Source: Malus domestica (lineage: Eukaryota; Streptophyta; Magnoliopsida; Rosales; Rosaceae). From it: a stretch of 64,000 nt of DNA. The stretch spans positions 28,449,501-28,513,500 of the forward strand of contig NC_091661.1 in the NCBI RefSeq assembly GCF_042453785.1, read 5' to 3'. The notes below the pieces were generated by a model, which did not search any database, had not been told where the DNA came from, and was given only the letters and a program-made list of their open reading frames with translations. Positions 1 to 12,430 of the stretch are shown here, one piece after another. Position 1 is the stretch's first letter; each line of letters starts with the position of its first letter. The translations under genes were made by a program, and so were the position numbers.

Positions 1-210
1 GGGCTGCGGGCTTAACTTGAACTTGTTTCCTAGGCTCCTTATGCAAATGAGTACAATCACCTCTTCCTAATCTGTGCTTAATCGAACTTTAATTTAGGAT
101 ATTGTGGCATTCATTTTTTTATTTATTAGTAGAAAATCCGGGAATTTCACATTACTACTGTTTTCATTGTTTTATGAAACTGATCTATATGTTTACTTTT
201 CATATTTTAG

Positions 211-3200
211 GTCTGCTGTTCCGGTCATGGAAAGAATGGTGCCCTCTCTGTTCTTCGTCAGTCAATAAATCCAGAAATGATTACTGAGGTTGGTGGTAGT
301 GTTCCCGTTGATTGCATCAGGGGTCAAGGCCTATAATTTTGTATTTCCTGGCGCTGGTTTAATATCTATCACATGAAAATGTTACCTATCTACACTCTTG
401 GGATTTTAGATTGATTTTGCTTGCTAACAGGAGTGGGCAGTAACCAAGATAATAAAATGACCCAACTCTTCCCTTCCCATTTTGACTTAGCAGGTTGAAC
501 TACCAGGTTGTAAGGGAATTTGGACTGTTTACCACAAGAATGCACGTGGTCATAATGCTGATTCTAAAATCGCTGCTTCTGATGATGAATATCATGCATA
601 TTTAATTATAAGTCTGGAGGCTCGAACGATGGTAAGTCATCTACTTTCTTGTGTTAGATAAAAGTTAAAAGTGTTTTTGAGGACTCTGGTTTGTAAATAT
701 TTGTCTTGTTCATAGAGCTACATGCTTTTCTTAATGAAACTGTTCCTTGTAAGTTTGTAAGATGCAAAGCTAGAAATGTGTGACTTTTTTTCAAATCATA
801 ACATATGAGCTACTTGCAAGTCGAATGCACATTGTAGAAAATCAGCCTTTGAAGGGTGGTGGAGAGGGAGTATGGTTAGGGCCTTATAGCACATGTTGCG
901 AATAACATAGATGCTTGTGTGGGTAATTAACTTGTGGATTAGTAACTATTTGTTCTTTTATGTCTTTAATTTTTCTCTCCCTCTCTGTTTGCCTCTGCTT
1001 TAGATCCTCCTCCTTTGTCACTCTGCTGGATACCCATCTAGACTTTCTTTGTAAACATTTCAATATCTTCTGCATAATTCCTATATATATGATTGCAAGT
1101 GTTCATGTAGCTGGTTTTTGGCATACTTGCTGGTTCAGTCTGATCACTGTCAAATATTTCAACGATAAAAAAGCGACTTTTCATTTTAATGTGATAATCC
1201 ATACAAGAATGTTATTTATTTGATATTTCAGTTTCCAACATATTTTGTGACACTCCCCCCCAGGTACTTGAAACAGCAGATCTTCTGAGTGAAGTGACAG
1301 AAAGTGTTGACTATTTTGTGCAAGGGAGAACAATTGCTGCAGGGAATTTGTTTGGAAGGTAAGTGTGTATCTTTATAGGATATTTTTCTCCTTGCCTGGC
1401 CTGTGCTCCAATGATGGTTTCCCTTTTAGAAGATTCTTTCCAACTGTGTTTTCTACAGTTAACTTCTTTTGTTAGTCAATTTAAATCTAACTTCATGAAG
1501 TATATAATTTGTTAAGAGTAATAGGAGTGGTTTTGTGTATCCTGCACCTTCTTTTTGTTACTGATCCTTTTTTATTTTCAAGGCGTCGAGTTGTGCAGGT
1601 CTATGAACGCGGTGCTCGAATTCTCGATGGTTCTTTTATGACTAAGGATATAAGCTTTGGAACTTTGAATGCTGAATCGGCCACCGGTTCAGAGAGCACA
1701 GTGTTATCAGTTTCTATTGTTGATCCGTATGTATTGCTGAGAATGTCTGATGGTGGTATTCGACTCCTCATTGGAGGTATGTTTTTGTCAACAAGATGCT
1801 CTACATATAAATAAGTGCACTATCATCTTCTTGATATGTCGCTCTCATAGTTCTTTGTCTAGTTGCAATTTTCTGTTCCATATGGTTAAATGAAAACTCA
1901 TACTGGTTTTGATGTGCAGATCCTTCTTCGTGCACTGTTTCTGTAAGCATTCCAGCTGCCTTTGAGAACTTGAAGAAACAAATATCCGCTTGTACACTTT
2001 ATCATGATAAAGGACCTGAGCCTTGGCTTCGGAAGGCAAGTACTGATGCTTGGCTTTCCACAGGAGTGGACGAAGCCATTGATGGTTCTGATGGTTTATT
2101 ACATGATCAGGGTGATATATATTGTGTTGTTTGTTATGAAAGTGGTTCCCTTGAAATATTTGATGTGCCCAATTTTAATTGTGTTTTCTCCGTGGATAAA
2201 TTTGTATCGGGAAAGACGCACCTAGTTGATACTTTAATGCAAGACCCTTCAAAAGATTCCCAAAAACTGATCAATAAAAGTTCTGAAGAAGTGAGTGGCC
2301 AGGGCAGAAAAGAAAATATAGAGGATATGAAAGTTGTAGAGCTGGCTATGCAGAGATGGTCGGGACAGCATAGCCGTCCTTTTCTTTTTGGGATATTGAA
2401 TGACGGGATGATTCTTTGTTACCATGCTTACCTGTTTGAAGGTCCAGAGACTACCTCTAAAACTGAAGATTCCGCTTCGGCACAGAGTACTTCTGGCTTA
2501 ACCAATGTTAGTGCTTCAAGGCTTAGAAACTTGAGATTTGCTCGTGTCCCCTTGGACACGTATGCTAGGAAGGACATGTCAACTGAAACTTCGTGCCAAA
2601 GAATGACAATTTTCAAGAACATTGCTGGTTATCAGGGGTTGTTCCTTTCTGGGTCAAGACCAGCTTGGTTAATGGTTTTCAGAGAACGTCTACGTGTTCA
2701 TCCACAGGTGAGAAATCCAGTTCTCATATTAAAATGAGGAAAATAATTGAGACAGCCTATATATTATATGTGTTTGCTAGTCTGCTTTTGTTTGGTCTTT
2801 TTAAATGCGGAATGAACTCTATATCAGGTATTCCTTTAATTTACTTGTATTTACATATGTTTATCCTCCTAACTTCATTCATGTTATTATAATAATTTGG
2901 CTTTACAGAATGGAGGTAATTTTCTTTGTGGTCAAATTTGGATGAAGTTAGTCTCTGAGATTTGACCTCATTGCCCTTGGGGCCACTGCTCATACGTGCA
3001 AATTAAAAACTTTAACTGATGTTTTCTAAGAAAGTGGGCATTTTGTTAAGTTTGTTTGTTAATTTCTTTGGCAGCTTTGTGATGGTTCAGTTGTTGCCTT
3101 CACTGTCCTTCACAATGTGAATTGTAATCATGGGCTCATATATGTTACATCACAGGTTTGACGACAGTATGCTCCCCTTCCCTGTGTTATTATCCCCTTC

Positions 3201-6200
3201 CCTGTGTTATTATCTCCGATACTAGGCTTACAAATTTAACCTAATCCTTTCTACTTCTGTGTCTACATTCTAGGGTATATTGAAGATTTGCCAACTGCCA
3301 CCTATCTCAAGCTATGACAATTATTGGCCAGTACAAAAGGTGGGTACTTCAGTTTAAGTCAATATAATACTTGATCCCAATCTGCCATCTATATCTGAAG
3401 TTAAGTTTATGGTTTATGCATAACTAAAAGTTTTGGTATTAATATTTTTCATGTTTTGATTAGATTCCATTGAAAGGAACTCCTCATCAGGTCACTTACT
3501 TTGCAGAGAAGAATTTATACCCACTTATAGTTTCAGTACCTGTGAGTATATATCTACCCTTAATATTTTTCTTGCTTGCACAATAGTAGCTGTTTTATTT
3601 TAAGATTCTTACTTTTACAAGTTGACCTAGTATGCATCCAGATAAGTTCACTATACCACGCACACAAATATATGCTTGGTTCCTTCCTACATGTGCAAAT
3701 CTTTTTTAATCTTAGGTTTGTATCAACTTTTGTTAATTTGTTTTCTTGCTTGACTGTACGCATTATGAACTTACTTTGACTATTGTGAATCAATTATATT
3801 CTTCAGGTGCATAAACCACTGAATCAAATTCTTTCGTCTTTGGTTGATCAAGAAGCTGGCCATCAGGTTGAGAATCATAATTTGAGTTCTGATGAACTAC
3901 ACAGAACTTATACTGTTGATGAATTTGAGGTTCGGATTATGGAGCCAGAAAAATCTGGTGGACCTTGGCAAACTAAGGCCACCATTCCCATGCAAACTTC
4001 TGAAAATGCTCTAACTGTTCGAGTGGTTACGCTGTTTGTAAGTTTTCTGCCTTGTCATCTGCCTGATTGTGGGTGTTAGACTATGCTTTCTGTATGCTTT
4101 TGTTCCACCTCTTCTCTCTTTTTGAGAGAGCTGTTGGATTGACTAAAACATGTGCAACCACTAGCACACTGGTTTATGCCTAAGGCCCTGATCTCAATAA
4201 GTCACATGGTACTTCATTTCAGAATACAACCACCAACGAGAATGAAACACTTATAGCAATTGGGACTGCGTATGTGCAAGGGGAGGATGTTGCTGCTAGA
4301 GGACGGGTTCTTTTATTTTCAGCTGGAAACAATACTCAGAATTTGGTATTTTCTGGATCATTTAAACGTCTTTCTTAAAATCTCTATTATTTTCGATCCC
4401 CCACCATATCTGTTGCTATACAAACCTTATAGGTAACTTTCACCTGGTTTGATTATTTCTGGATTCCACATTCTATGAGATAAAGTCAGTTATTTCTGTA
4501 TTCAGGTTTCAGAGGTGTATGCCAAAGAATTCAAGGGTGCCATATCTGCATTAGCGTCACTTCAAGGTCATTTGTTGATAGCACAAGGTCCTAAAATTAC
4601 TTTAAACAAGTGGAATGGCACTGAACTGAATGGTGTGGCATTTTTTGATGTTCCACCATTGTACGTTGTGAGCTTGAATATTGTATGTATACTTCCTTTA
4701 CTCAACTCTCTTTTAATTGATTCTTTGTATCATACCTGGATATCAGTACTTGAATATACGATTTAATTTTGTGATGTGAAATCTGAGGGTGCACGTTGAA
4801 ATGTTTCAGAACTTCTCAAGTTGTATCTTTAAATTGATTCTTTGTGTACAATGCTATGCTTAATTTATTACGATATGATTCTGAGCAATATTGATCCTTG
4901 TCAATGACCAAATTTATTCTTGCAGGTTAAGAATTTTATCCTCCTTGGTGACATTCACAAAAGCATTTACTTTCTCAGTTGGAAGGAGCAGGGATCTCAG
5001 CTCAATTTGTTGGCCAAGGATTTTGGTAACCTAGATTGTTTTGCAACGGAATTTCTGATTGATGGAAGTACACTGAGCCTTGTAGTTGCAGATGAACAAA
5101 AGAACATTCAGGTTAGTGCCTTGTAGTTGAGATCTATGTTAGCCCTCTTTTAGGTCTCTGTCCTCTACCTTCCGGCTCCTACCCCCACACCCCAAGAAAA
5201 AAAATACCAGAGGTTCCTTTTTCTTTTCAATAAAATTATTGGCAGAATTAGTATAGTTACTTTAGTTGTCATGTTGCTAAATGTTTTTGGATAGGGTTAA
5301 GTATTAATAAATAAAGTAACTAAAAGCTAAAATTTTATTTTTTTATGAAAACTCGGTAAATAGGGCAAATGAGAGCAAAAATAAGGAACATATTTGAATA
5401 ATGGAGTAGGGATGCATGTCATTTTTACCACAATTCCCTTTTTTTCTTCTTTTGCTACTGTAATAATGCTTTAAGTAAGTTTTTCATCCGTGATTGTTAC
5501 TGTAATAATGCTTTAAGTTAGTTGTTCATCTGTGATTGTTGGAGGGATAGTGTTTGTTTACTTATATTTAACGCAATTTATATGCCAACACAGATCTTTT
5601 TCTATGCACCAAAGATGTCTGAGAGTTGGAAAGGTCAGAAGCTTCTCTCAAGGGCTGAATTTCATGTTGGAACCCATGTTACCAAGTTCTTGCGGTTGCA
5701 GATGCTCTCTACTTCAGGGACCAATCCAGGCTCTGACAAAACTAATCGCTATGCTTTGTTATTTGGTACCCTGGATGGCAGCATTGGTTGTGTTGCGCCT
5801 CTTGATGAACTGACATTTCGTAGGTTGCAGTCACTACAGAAAAAGCTCGTTGATGCAGTTGCCCATGTTGCTGGTTTGAATCCAAGAGCTTTCCGCCAGT
5901 TTCGGTCAAATGGAAAGGCTCATCGGCCTGGCCCTGACACCATAGTTGACTGCGAGCTTCTAACCCAGTAAGTTCCATGTTCCTTCTATTTAGATTACAG
6001 TTAACGATACATAAGATCCTGCTGACGTTGGATGTCATGTGCTTTACATCGTTAGATATATTAGTTGCTCGAATTCTCTTATAAGAGCCTTGCTCTTTGG
6101 TGAGAAATATTCGTCATCTATGTAACTCCAATGATGTTATAAACGTTCCTGATGAAACGATGCACGTTTCTAATTGTTGATCAACAAACACCATTAACAG

Positions 6201-6372
6201 TATTTGACAGCATGATAAAACTGGGGCCTAACAAGTGTACAATTTCCATGCTTGCAGTTACGAGATGCTTCCATTGGAGGAACAGCTTGAAATTGCAAAC
6301 CAGATAGGGACGACTCGTTCACAAATTTTCACAAACTTAAATGACCTTGCTATAGGAACGAGCTTCTTGTAA
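211..6372 (+). CDS. CPSF160: CPSF160, cleavage and polyadenylation specificity factor subunit 1 (5' part outside window)
   Basis: Large scaffold subunit of the nuclear complex that recognises the AAUAAA signal and directs pre-mRNA cleavage and polyadenylation. I assembled 14 in-frame exons, all with GT-AG borders: 211-288, 494-631, 1264-1358, 1583-1776, 1920-2707, 3075-3155, 3274-3339, 3464-3541, 3807-4037, 4223-4345, 4506-4682, 4926-5111, 5594-5967 and 6258-6372. They total 2724 nt, or 907 residues and a stop. Recognised landmarks include VCCSGHGKNGAL, GNLFGRRRVVQVYERGARIL, YHDKGPEPWLRKASTDAWL and, near the C-terminus, FGTLDGSIGCVAPLDE followed by FRRLQSLQKKLVDAV. Plant CPSF160 is roughly 1440 residues from memory, so about 63 percent is here, including the end of the beta-propeller array and the C-terminal CPSF_A domain. 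The upstream exons lie before the window; bases 1-210 look intronic. No lesion is seen, so the gene looks functional. Confidence 0.95.
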
Positions 6373-6519
6373 GTGCTGTGTTTACCTTGTTCGTAACTGT
6401 TGGGTTCCGCCGAATTGAGAAGAAAGAGGAGGGATAAGAACTGGGAAATGCTGTTGCTCCAGTGCTGTAGTTATCGATTTGTGCTAAACAAATGATGACC
6501 GACCGCTCATTGCTTTCAG
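6369..6519 (+). other. Probable terminal intron splitting the CPSF160 stop codon
   Basis: The last coding bases are TTG TAA followed by GTG. The GT at 6369-6370 starts a good donor (GTAAGT), and a polypyrimidine tract with TTTCAG ends at 6519, followed by GTGACAAG. Splicing there would turn TTG TAA into TTG TGA, so the protein ends in the same leucine whether the intron is kept or removed. The 3' UTR then runs on to roughly 6.87 kb. The splice is inferred from the signals only. Confidence 0.55.
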
Positions 6520-6872
6520 GTGACAAGAGTTGAGAGTTTCCGGCTAACCAATATCGCTAGGCTCAGTAAATCGTTCAGTTTCGTCACGACGAGTATAACA
6601 GTCATTCGTGTGTCCGCTGATGGGTTACAAGTTATCATAGTCGTTAACCTTAGTCCGAGACCGCTACATTTGTTCACATGTAATAACCATATTAATGAAA
6701 CTACCATGAGATTTATCTCCTCCATCTCTCGCAAACTCCATTTTCTTCCTTTCAAGGACATTTCTTTTCGCACTTTGAGGCCGAATGCAATTTTTGTAAT
6801 ATTACAGCTAAGTGCCTTGTGACTCAGACTCCTCTTTCGCTTTTGAGAGAGAATGTCGAAATTCAAGAAATT

Positions 6873-7170
6873 TTGGAATGGAAATCAAATTGTTGCACAT
6901 CAAAATTCTGAATTATTGTACTCTGAAAATTCGTAGTTTTTTTTTTCAATGGGAATAGAGGTGCACCGTGGGCTCGTTTGGAAGTGTTTTTAAAAATAAT
7001 GAAAGCGTTTTGGGTGAATTGATTTTGAATTTTAAAATCATTTTGAAGTGTTTTTTTAGAAGAAATACTATATACGCGCTTCTTGCGGAAACATTTAAAG
7101 TGTTTTTAGGATTTATTTTGAATTTTTGAAAAGTACTTTTTAAAAAGATAGATATCTAATAGAATTTAGA
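6873..7170. other. AT-rich intergenic sequence downstream of CPSF160
   Basis: No gene is visible. The sequence is AT-rich with poly-A and poly-T stretches. The CPSF160 poly(A) site probably lies just upstream, but I cannot place it. Confidence 0.5.
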
Positions 7171-7201
7171 AAACAACTGCACGAGGGAAACAATTAAAAA
7201 A

Positions 7202-7420
7202 GGAGGCAGATTGTCTGCCCTGTTTGAGTGCCCTTCGTATCCTCTTCTATTTGTGCAGTCAAGATTAAGCTAAGTTAACATTTTATATTCTTATTGCTTT
7301 TTGTCTTATTATCTCTATAAAAAAAATTAATATAAAATGTTAACGTGAGTTAACCGTAACCGTAAAAAATAGAAGATGATAGAAATGGTACCCAAACAGG
7401 AGGACTGACAATCTACCTCC
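7202..7420. mobile_element. Palindromic MITE, family 1 (Mutator-like), copy 1
   Basis: Long inverted-repeat element of about 219 bp that starts GGAGGCAGATTGTCTGCCC and ends with the near complement, ATCTACCTCC. The arms include AACATTTTATATTCTTATTG and its complement near the centre. It is flanked by imperfect A-rich direct repeats (AATTAAAAAA and ATTTAAAAAA). Two more copies, at 26156 and 59488, are flanked by a clear 9 bp duplication, which suggests Mutator-like mobilisation. Confidence 0.8.
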
Positions 7421-7491
7421 ATTTAAAAAAGGAGCAGATAAGCTAAAGGTCTATTTGATAACAACTGCGCGAGGTAAACAATTAAAAAAGG

Positions 7492-7693
7492 GAAGGGAAT
7501 TGGATACCCTCCTGAGCAAATGGTGGGGATCCTCATGACCCACTAATATAGACAGTTGGATTTTGATTCAACGTTTACAAACAGAGAATTCTTTTAAAAG
7601 TTATAATAATTATAGTCGTTGGATCAAAATCTAACAGTTCATGTTAATGGGTTATGGGGATCCCACCATTTGCCCAGTGGGAATCCAATTCCT
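7492..7693. mobile_element. Palindromic MITE of about 200 bp, different family
   Basis: The left arm begins GAAGGGAATTGGATACCC and includes CAAATGGTGGGGATCC. The right arm is its near complement, with GGGATCCCACCATTTG and ending GAATCCAATTCC. The arms also share the GTTGGATTTTGAT-type sequence towards the centre. No coding capacity. The A-rich flanks (ATTAAAAAAG and CCTTAAAAAA) may be a target duplication. Confidence 0.75.
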
Positions 7694-7718
7694 TAAAAAA
7701 GGAGCAGATAAGCTAAAG

Positions 7719-8030
7719 AATGAGTAGAGTCCTTCGAGTTAAATGATTTTTTACTTTTTACTTGACAATGGCAGACGGAGACAGCAGGAGTGGTTTTCCA
7801 CAGTTCCACAAACCTCGTGGGCCTATCGTGGCGATGCGCGTGTGCCCTAGTTCACTAATTAATCAAGTGGCTGTCCATCTCTCTTTCCATGTACAGGAGC
7901 AATTTTACTCTAAAACACTGTGACTTGATGTTACAACTCGTGATATTACAATTCCACAATTATATTATGTATATTTATTTATTTCTATTAATGTACATAA
8001 GAAGTGAGATTTATAAATTATTTTCTTATT
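7719..8030. other. Intergenic, nothing recognised
   Basis: AT-rich sequence with no coding signal or convincing regulatory element on either strand. Confidence 0.5.
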
Positions 8031-8200
8031 GAGAAACGTTAAGAAGGGCTCTCAAAAGCAATTTTCTTTATGGATCTCTGTTATCTCATGATTTTAGTAC
8101 AAAGTTTTACCATGGTGGAACGAGAGTTGACGTTCAACTGTGAGGTGGCAGAGAACCTATAAAGATTCTAACTTTTGAAAAAATCCTCTTAATATTTATC
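8031..8200. mobile_element. Degenerate MITE related to the element at 8631
   Basis: Begins GAGAAACGTTAAGAAGGGC and shares a central block, ACGAGAGTTGACGTTCAACTG, with the element 600 bp downstream (ACGAGAATTGACGTTAAATTG there). The right terminus is diverged. About 170 bp, non-coding. It is called from similarity to the better preserved copy. Confidence 0.5.
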
Positions 8201-8630
8201 TTTCTTATATAACACATGAAAATAATAAAATATACTATGTGCAGGTGTTCTAGATATACAGAAAAACTTCTCAGCGTAGTTATGCACATAGGAAGAAAGA
8301 TAATGATAACTCACGTGCACATAATTCGATCCATCTGTTTGGGCAAAGGGAATGATTGACTGAAAACATAGAAGAGAAATAGAAAGAGCATCTTATAATT
8401 AGGGTTTAGGGTTTTGTAAAAGAAAAGAGGATGCATGTGGGAAGGTGGTGTTGTGTACTTGTGTTATGGGACCAATGGATTCAAAGAATGTCAAGCTAAA
8501 GTGCAACACAATGTCCTTCGATTCAATTGTGGTGAATGGGAGAGAGGCCATGGAGTGTGAGCGTGTTCCCCTCTCATGCCCCAATCCATCACTACTTATC
8601 TCTTTATCTCTTTCTATATATATATTTCTT

Positions 8631-8789
8631 GAGAAATGCTAATAGGACACCCTTAAGAGTAGCACTCTCCACCATCTTATATTTTTTGCATAATATTTCA
8701 TAATGTTGACACGAGAATTGACGTTAAATTGTGAAGCGATATATAGTTTATGAAAAATCCAATTTCTGAAAGAGTTTCAGCATTTCTCA
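8631..8789. mobile_element. Short MITE with 10 bp terminal inverted repeats
   Basis: Starts GAGAAATGCT and ends AGCATTTCTC, a perfect 10 bp terminal inverted repeat around about 140 bp of AT-rich, non-coding sequence. The family is not assigned. It shares its central block with 8031-8200. Confidence 0.7.
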
Positions 8790-9906
8790 TATTTCTTTGC
8801 AATATATAGTGTCTTTTTTATGGGTTTAGGGTTTTTTAATTTTCCATAAAGGCATTAGTACACTCCTAGAAAATCTAGAACGAGAAGTGGGATCTTAGCA
8901 ATGCATGCACACTTATGTTAAGAGAGAGGAGAGAGAGAGAGGCACACAAGTGATTTGACAATGACCAAAGTTGAGGTAGTGTTTGAATTTCTGTTTTCTA
9001 AATGGGTCCAATTCCAAGTCCAAATCAAAACTTTGGCCACCTTGATGATTCACTGCTTCTTGACAAAACCAAAATTACCTTTAATTTTTTTTTTTTTTCC
9101 TTTTTATCTTTACCTTTTTAATATATTTGGCAATGGCATGGTCTCTTTTACATCTTTCAGTAAAAATAGACACCCCCCCTCCCGGGCATTTGATGACAGT
9201 AAAACAGCAGCAGCACTGGAAAGCGCCGTTTCTCGAACCATGGGGAACATTCGAGCACCATGGCAGACTGGCAGTAGGCATGAAACAATGTCGTTTTCAT
9301 TAGCATGTCACGTTTCCTTCCCTTAGTTTAGGGAATGTACTTCCATGCTAAAATCCCTATCTCCCTCCTAACGTGACAACGCAAGTGTTTCTATCTTTTT
9401 TCTCACATAATCAATCAAGTTAATTAAGAGAGAAATAGAGAGGTAATGATACTCCATGATACGTAAACGATACCAAAACTAATATCATTTTCTTTTGGGG
9501 CTAAAGAAACCAAAGACTCAATTCTCAAGTTTGTCGGTACATCATATGTGGTCATTTGATTTTCTCCCTTTTCTTTTGGTGCAACCTCACAAACTTTATG
9601 CTAGAGGAGCAAACCCTAAATCTATACGAGAATACCTAATGAACTAAATGGTTTTCATTTACCTTATTCAGTTTTACAAATGAGAGAAAGAGACTTGCAC
9701 TAATAATTTGAGTCCAAAATGTTCATATCAAACAGATACACACAAACATATGTATACAAGCGTGTTAGATAGTCAGTCCAATCATTCTAGTTTAGAAATC
9801 ATATCAGATTTTGATTCTTTGACTCAGAAGTTTGGCTTAAATTAGAAGCTTGCAATATGTCATTGGAAAGCAACAGTTAGTAGCTTTGTCATGTCAATTC
9901 ACTCTT
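8790..9906. other. Intergenic, only weak open reading frames
   Basis: Contains short open frames (for example 8955-9326, 123 codons) with low-complexity hydrophobic and poly-F translations. They have no recognisable domain, and T-runs account for the frame. I do not call a gene here. Confidence 0.5.
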
Positions 9907-10036
9907 GTGTGTGAGGGCTGGAAAAACTGATAGACGAAGCATTTCAGTCTCTCCCTAACCATTATCATGTGATTCACTAGTGTCAGGAATTGAACTCAAG
10001 ACATGTCTAGAAGTCCCTAATCACTGAGGCACTCGT
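9907..10036 (-). mobile_element. Probable tRNA-derived SINE remnant
   Basis: Read on the minus strand, the head resembles an internal pol III promoter: a box A-like GTGCCTCAGTGATTAGGG, then a box B-like GAGTTCAATTCC, followed by a body containing GTGAATCACATGAT and GCCCTCACACAC. This order is typical of plant tRNA-derived SINEs. It is diverged, and I see no clear target duplication. Confidence 0.45.
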
Positions 10037-10920
10037 AGTGGTTATATGTCCTTGGACTCTAAGGAGTTAACATTATCCATCCATATGCCTATAATTAAAA
10101 GCCTACTACGTCATTCATCAAATAAAATACATTCCATTATTTCCAATCTTCATTGATCCCCTTGACTTGATCGAGAAAGTGGGAGAGACTATACATATGT
10201 ATCATCACCCACTTAGTTATATGGATGATGGCATCAGCCCCATCATATATGTGTATATATATGGTTTAAAATGCAGCCACTTAGCATGGCCTGACCATCC
10301 CCCCGAGTCCACGTTAATGATGATTTCCTTGTTGAATGATGTTAAATGGGGCGGTTTGCGTGGCAGCGTGAAAGCAAAGCCAGCAGCATGCATGATCCAG
10401 CCACCCTTTGGCCATGGAAATCAGATTAAGATATATAGTCCGCATGGTGCAACACACTTGATTATTATCAGTTTTTGTATTCTCTTTTTCGATCATTTGC
10501 TAATTAAATTATTTTAACTTGTTTTGCCTTAGCTCATAGTGTACTTGGTTACCATCATGAAGCCAATTGGACCCTCTTGATCTTGTTGTTTCATCATCTT
10601 AATCCTTGACCTAGTACTCCCATAAAAGGGTCATGTATCCAGATTCATGTAAAAGATTTGCAGTTCAGTTAGTCAAAAGTAATTATTTTACCGCTCAGGT
10701 CCTGTTTTAATTAGACTATCTCTTTGCATTATCAAATGCATAAATAAATCAAATAAGATAGGAAATTTACTTAAATGATCAAAATACAAATCTTTTCTGA
10801 AATGACCTGGGATCTTGTTAATACATTGTCACTATTTGATTTTGATCAATTCAACACTTAGAAATTGTTAGCACCATATCCAAATTGGCTATGTGAATTA
10901 CAAATCTATACTAAGGCCCT
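10037..10920. other. Intergenic, nothing recognised
   Basis: A 116-codon open frame at 10167-10517 has no recognisable domain and weak composition. The GCATGCATG motif near 10388 is an RY-like hexamer context and probably means nothing alone. Confidence 0.45.
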
Positions 10921-11119
10921 TTAAGGGAAGAGATTTCCATTTTTCAAAAAAAAATGGGGACACCCTCTTAACTATTAGATTTGGCTTTAATGAAATTATG
11001 TGGTTGAGATTAAATCACAAACCACAGAATCTCAACCACATGATTTCATTGAAGCCAAATCTAACGATCATGAAGATATCTCCATTCTTTTTTGAAAAAA
11101 TGGGGATCCCTTCCCTTAA
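10921..11119. mobile_element. Palindromic MITE of about 200 bp
   Basis: Terminal repeat TTAAGGGAAG at the left, and its complement CTTCCCTTAA at the right. The arms pair over nearly the whole length, for example TTAGATTTGGCTTTAATG at the left against CATTGAAGCCAAATCTAA at the right, and GTGGTTGAGATT against AATCTCAACCAC next to the loop. Transcription would give a long hairpin. No coding capacity. Confidence 0.85.
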
Positions 11120-11885
11120 ATGCTTCCTATACATCTATTTCACCTTGGTAGTACTGTGATATTGGAAGGTTCAATAATATTTAACACCATTTGAATTATA
11201 AAATCCAAATTATTTAGTCAACGCTCAAGTAATGGAATTGACTATCATGTTGTCTCCCATGCAGATGCAACGCTGTCTGTTTCAGGTTATACATTTCAAG
11301 TTAAAATGTACATATATGAAGTCACTTAAATTGAAGTAAGTGATGGATTGTCCTGCTAGATAGAGCTTCTTTTTAATTTATTTTTAGTTGTATTTCAAGT
11401 TCGAACCTTCTTTCTTTTAGTGTAAATTAGAATAGTGATATTGCTTGTAATAAAAAAAAAATTAAACCAAACCTTAATTTATAACAAACTTAGAGATCCT
11501 GCTTCATTTGACTAGTTTTAATATTTAGCCCAAATGGAGCATTTTAAAACAGATACAAAGTGCATGTTGCCCATCTTTTTCAGTTTAGATGGAAATCTTC
11601 TTTGGGTTCTGCAGATTCAATAACATCTGGTACATTGCATTCGCAACAAAAGGAGACCTCTGCGTGTCAAACAAAAAAAAAAAAAAAATTATCTGATCAA
11701 ATCACAATCTTGGATTTGCATTAATGCTCACTACTTGGATAATATTTGACTGTTTGACTAATGCTAATCATATTAGATGCACTTAACTATAAGAACACTA
11801 CCACAAATCTAGAATCCCGATGAGGGGTTAGAGCTGTAAGCTGTTTAATCTGCTTGTGCAGCGGATCTAGTTTTCACCAATCCAA
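11120..11885. other. Intergenic, nothing recognised
   Basis: AT-rich sequence with poly-A runs near 11450 and 11670. No gene or mobile-element terminus recognised. Confidence 0.45.
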
Positions 11886-12100
11886 CGGGATCCTCTCTGG
11901 ATCTTTTTGGTGAGGATCTTGAGAATTTGTGAATCGTGTTTGTTCATTATATATTGTGCGATCAGTTTTTGTCAGGTACTGTTTATATTTAATTTTAAAT
12001 AAAAATATTTAAAATAATTTCTGAGCACACGATGTATGATGAATGAAGACGATTTACAGATCTCCAGGTTCCTCACAAAAAGGATCCGGCGAGGATCCCG
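11886..12100. mobile_element. Palindromic MITE with GGATCC-rich arms
   Basis: Starts CGGGATCCTCTCTGGATC and ends with the near complement GATCCGGCGAGGATCCCG. The arms continue through GTGAGGATCTTGAGAATTTG and its diverged complement. A TTCACCAAT motif lies just outside on both sides, 6 bp before the left end and about 9 bp after the right end. It may be a displaced target duplication. Confidence 0.75.
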
Positions 12101-12430
12101 ATTAATTCTTCACCAATTAGCCATTCAGTTTCTGCCAAGTGTCATGGTCGTGCAGATGCAGACCAAGAATATACTGGGAGCTTGGTTGGCTTCCTTTTCC
12201 AACAATTGTTGAAAAGCTAGCCTTTTTCCATCGAAACAAGCAAGTGGTACGTAGTACATTGCAGATCTTCATCAATGCAAATCCCGTTGCCCCTGGAGAT
12301 TAGAAATGCAACAGACAAAAGACAACAAAAGATGTTAAAAAATGGTGCATACTTAAACCCTAATATATAATATAAAAAAACCCCTAATATATAATATTTG
12401 TACGCATATATAATACCATGTTCACCCAGA

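Larger units (their letters stand above)
7171..7718. repeat. Tandemly duplicated host segment, each copy carrying a different MITE
   Basis: A short host sequence that begins ACAACTGC[A/G]CGAGG and continues to AATTAAAAAAGG then AGCAGATAAGCTAAAG occurs twice. In the first copy it flanks the MITE at 7202-7420. In the second it flanks a different MITE at 7492-7693. Both insertions interrupt the unit at the same A-rich run, and the flanks on both sides of each MITE can be aligned by eye. Confidence 0.7.

Noticed and set aside
8955-9326. 123-codon open frame as a possible small gene
   Set aside because: The translation is dominated by a poly-F stretch from a T-run, with no domain, no splice or promoter context and AT-driven composition.
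10370-10410. Possible miR167-like sequence near AGCCAGCAGCATGCATGATC
   Set aside because: The match is partial and there is no pairing arm nearby that would make a miRNA hairpin.
10167-10517. 116-codon open frame as a possible gene
   Set aside because: No recognisable domain and no supporting signals. It lies among MITEs and SINE remnants.
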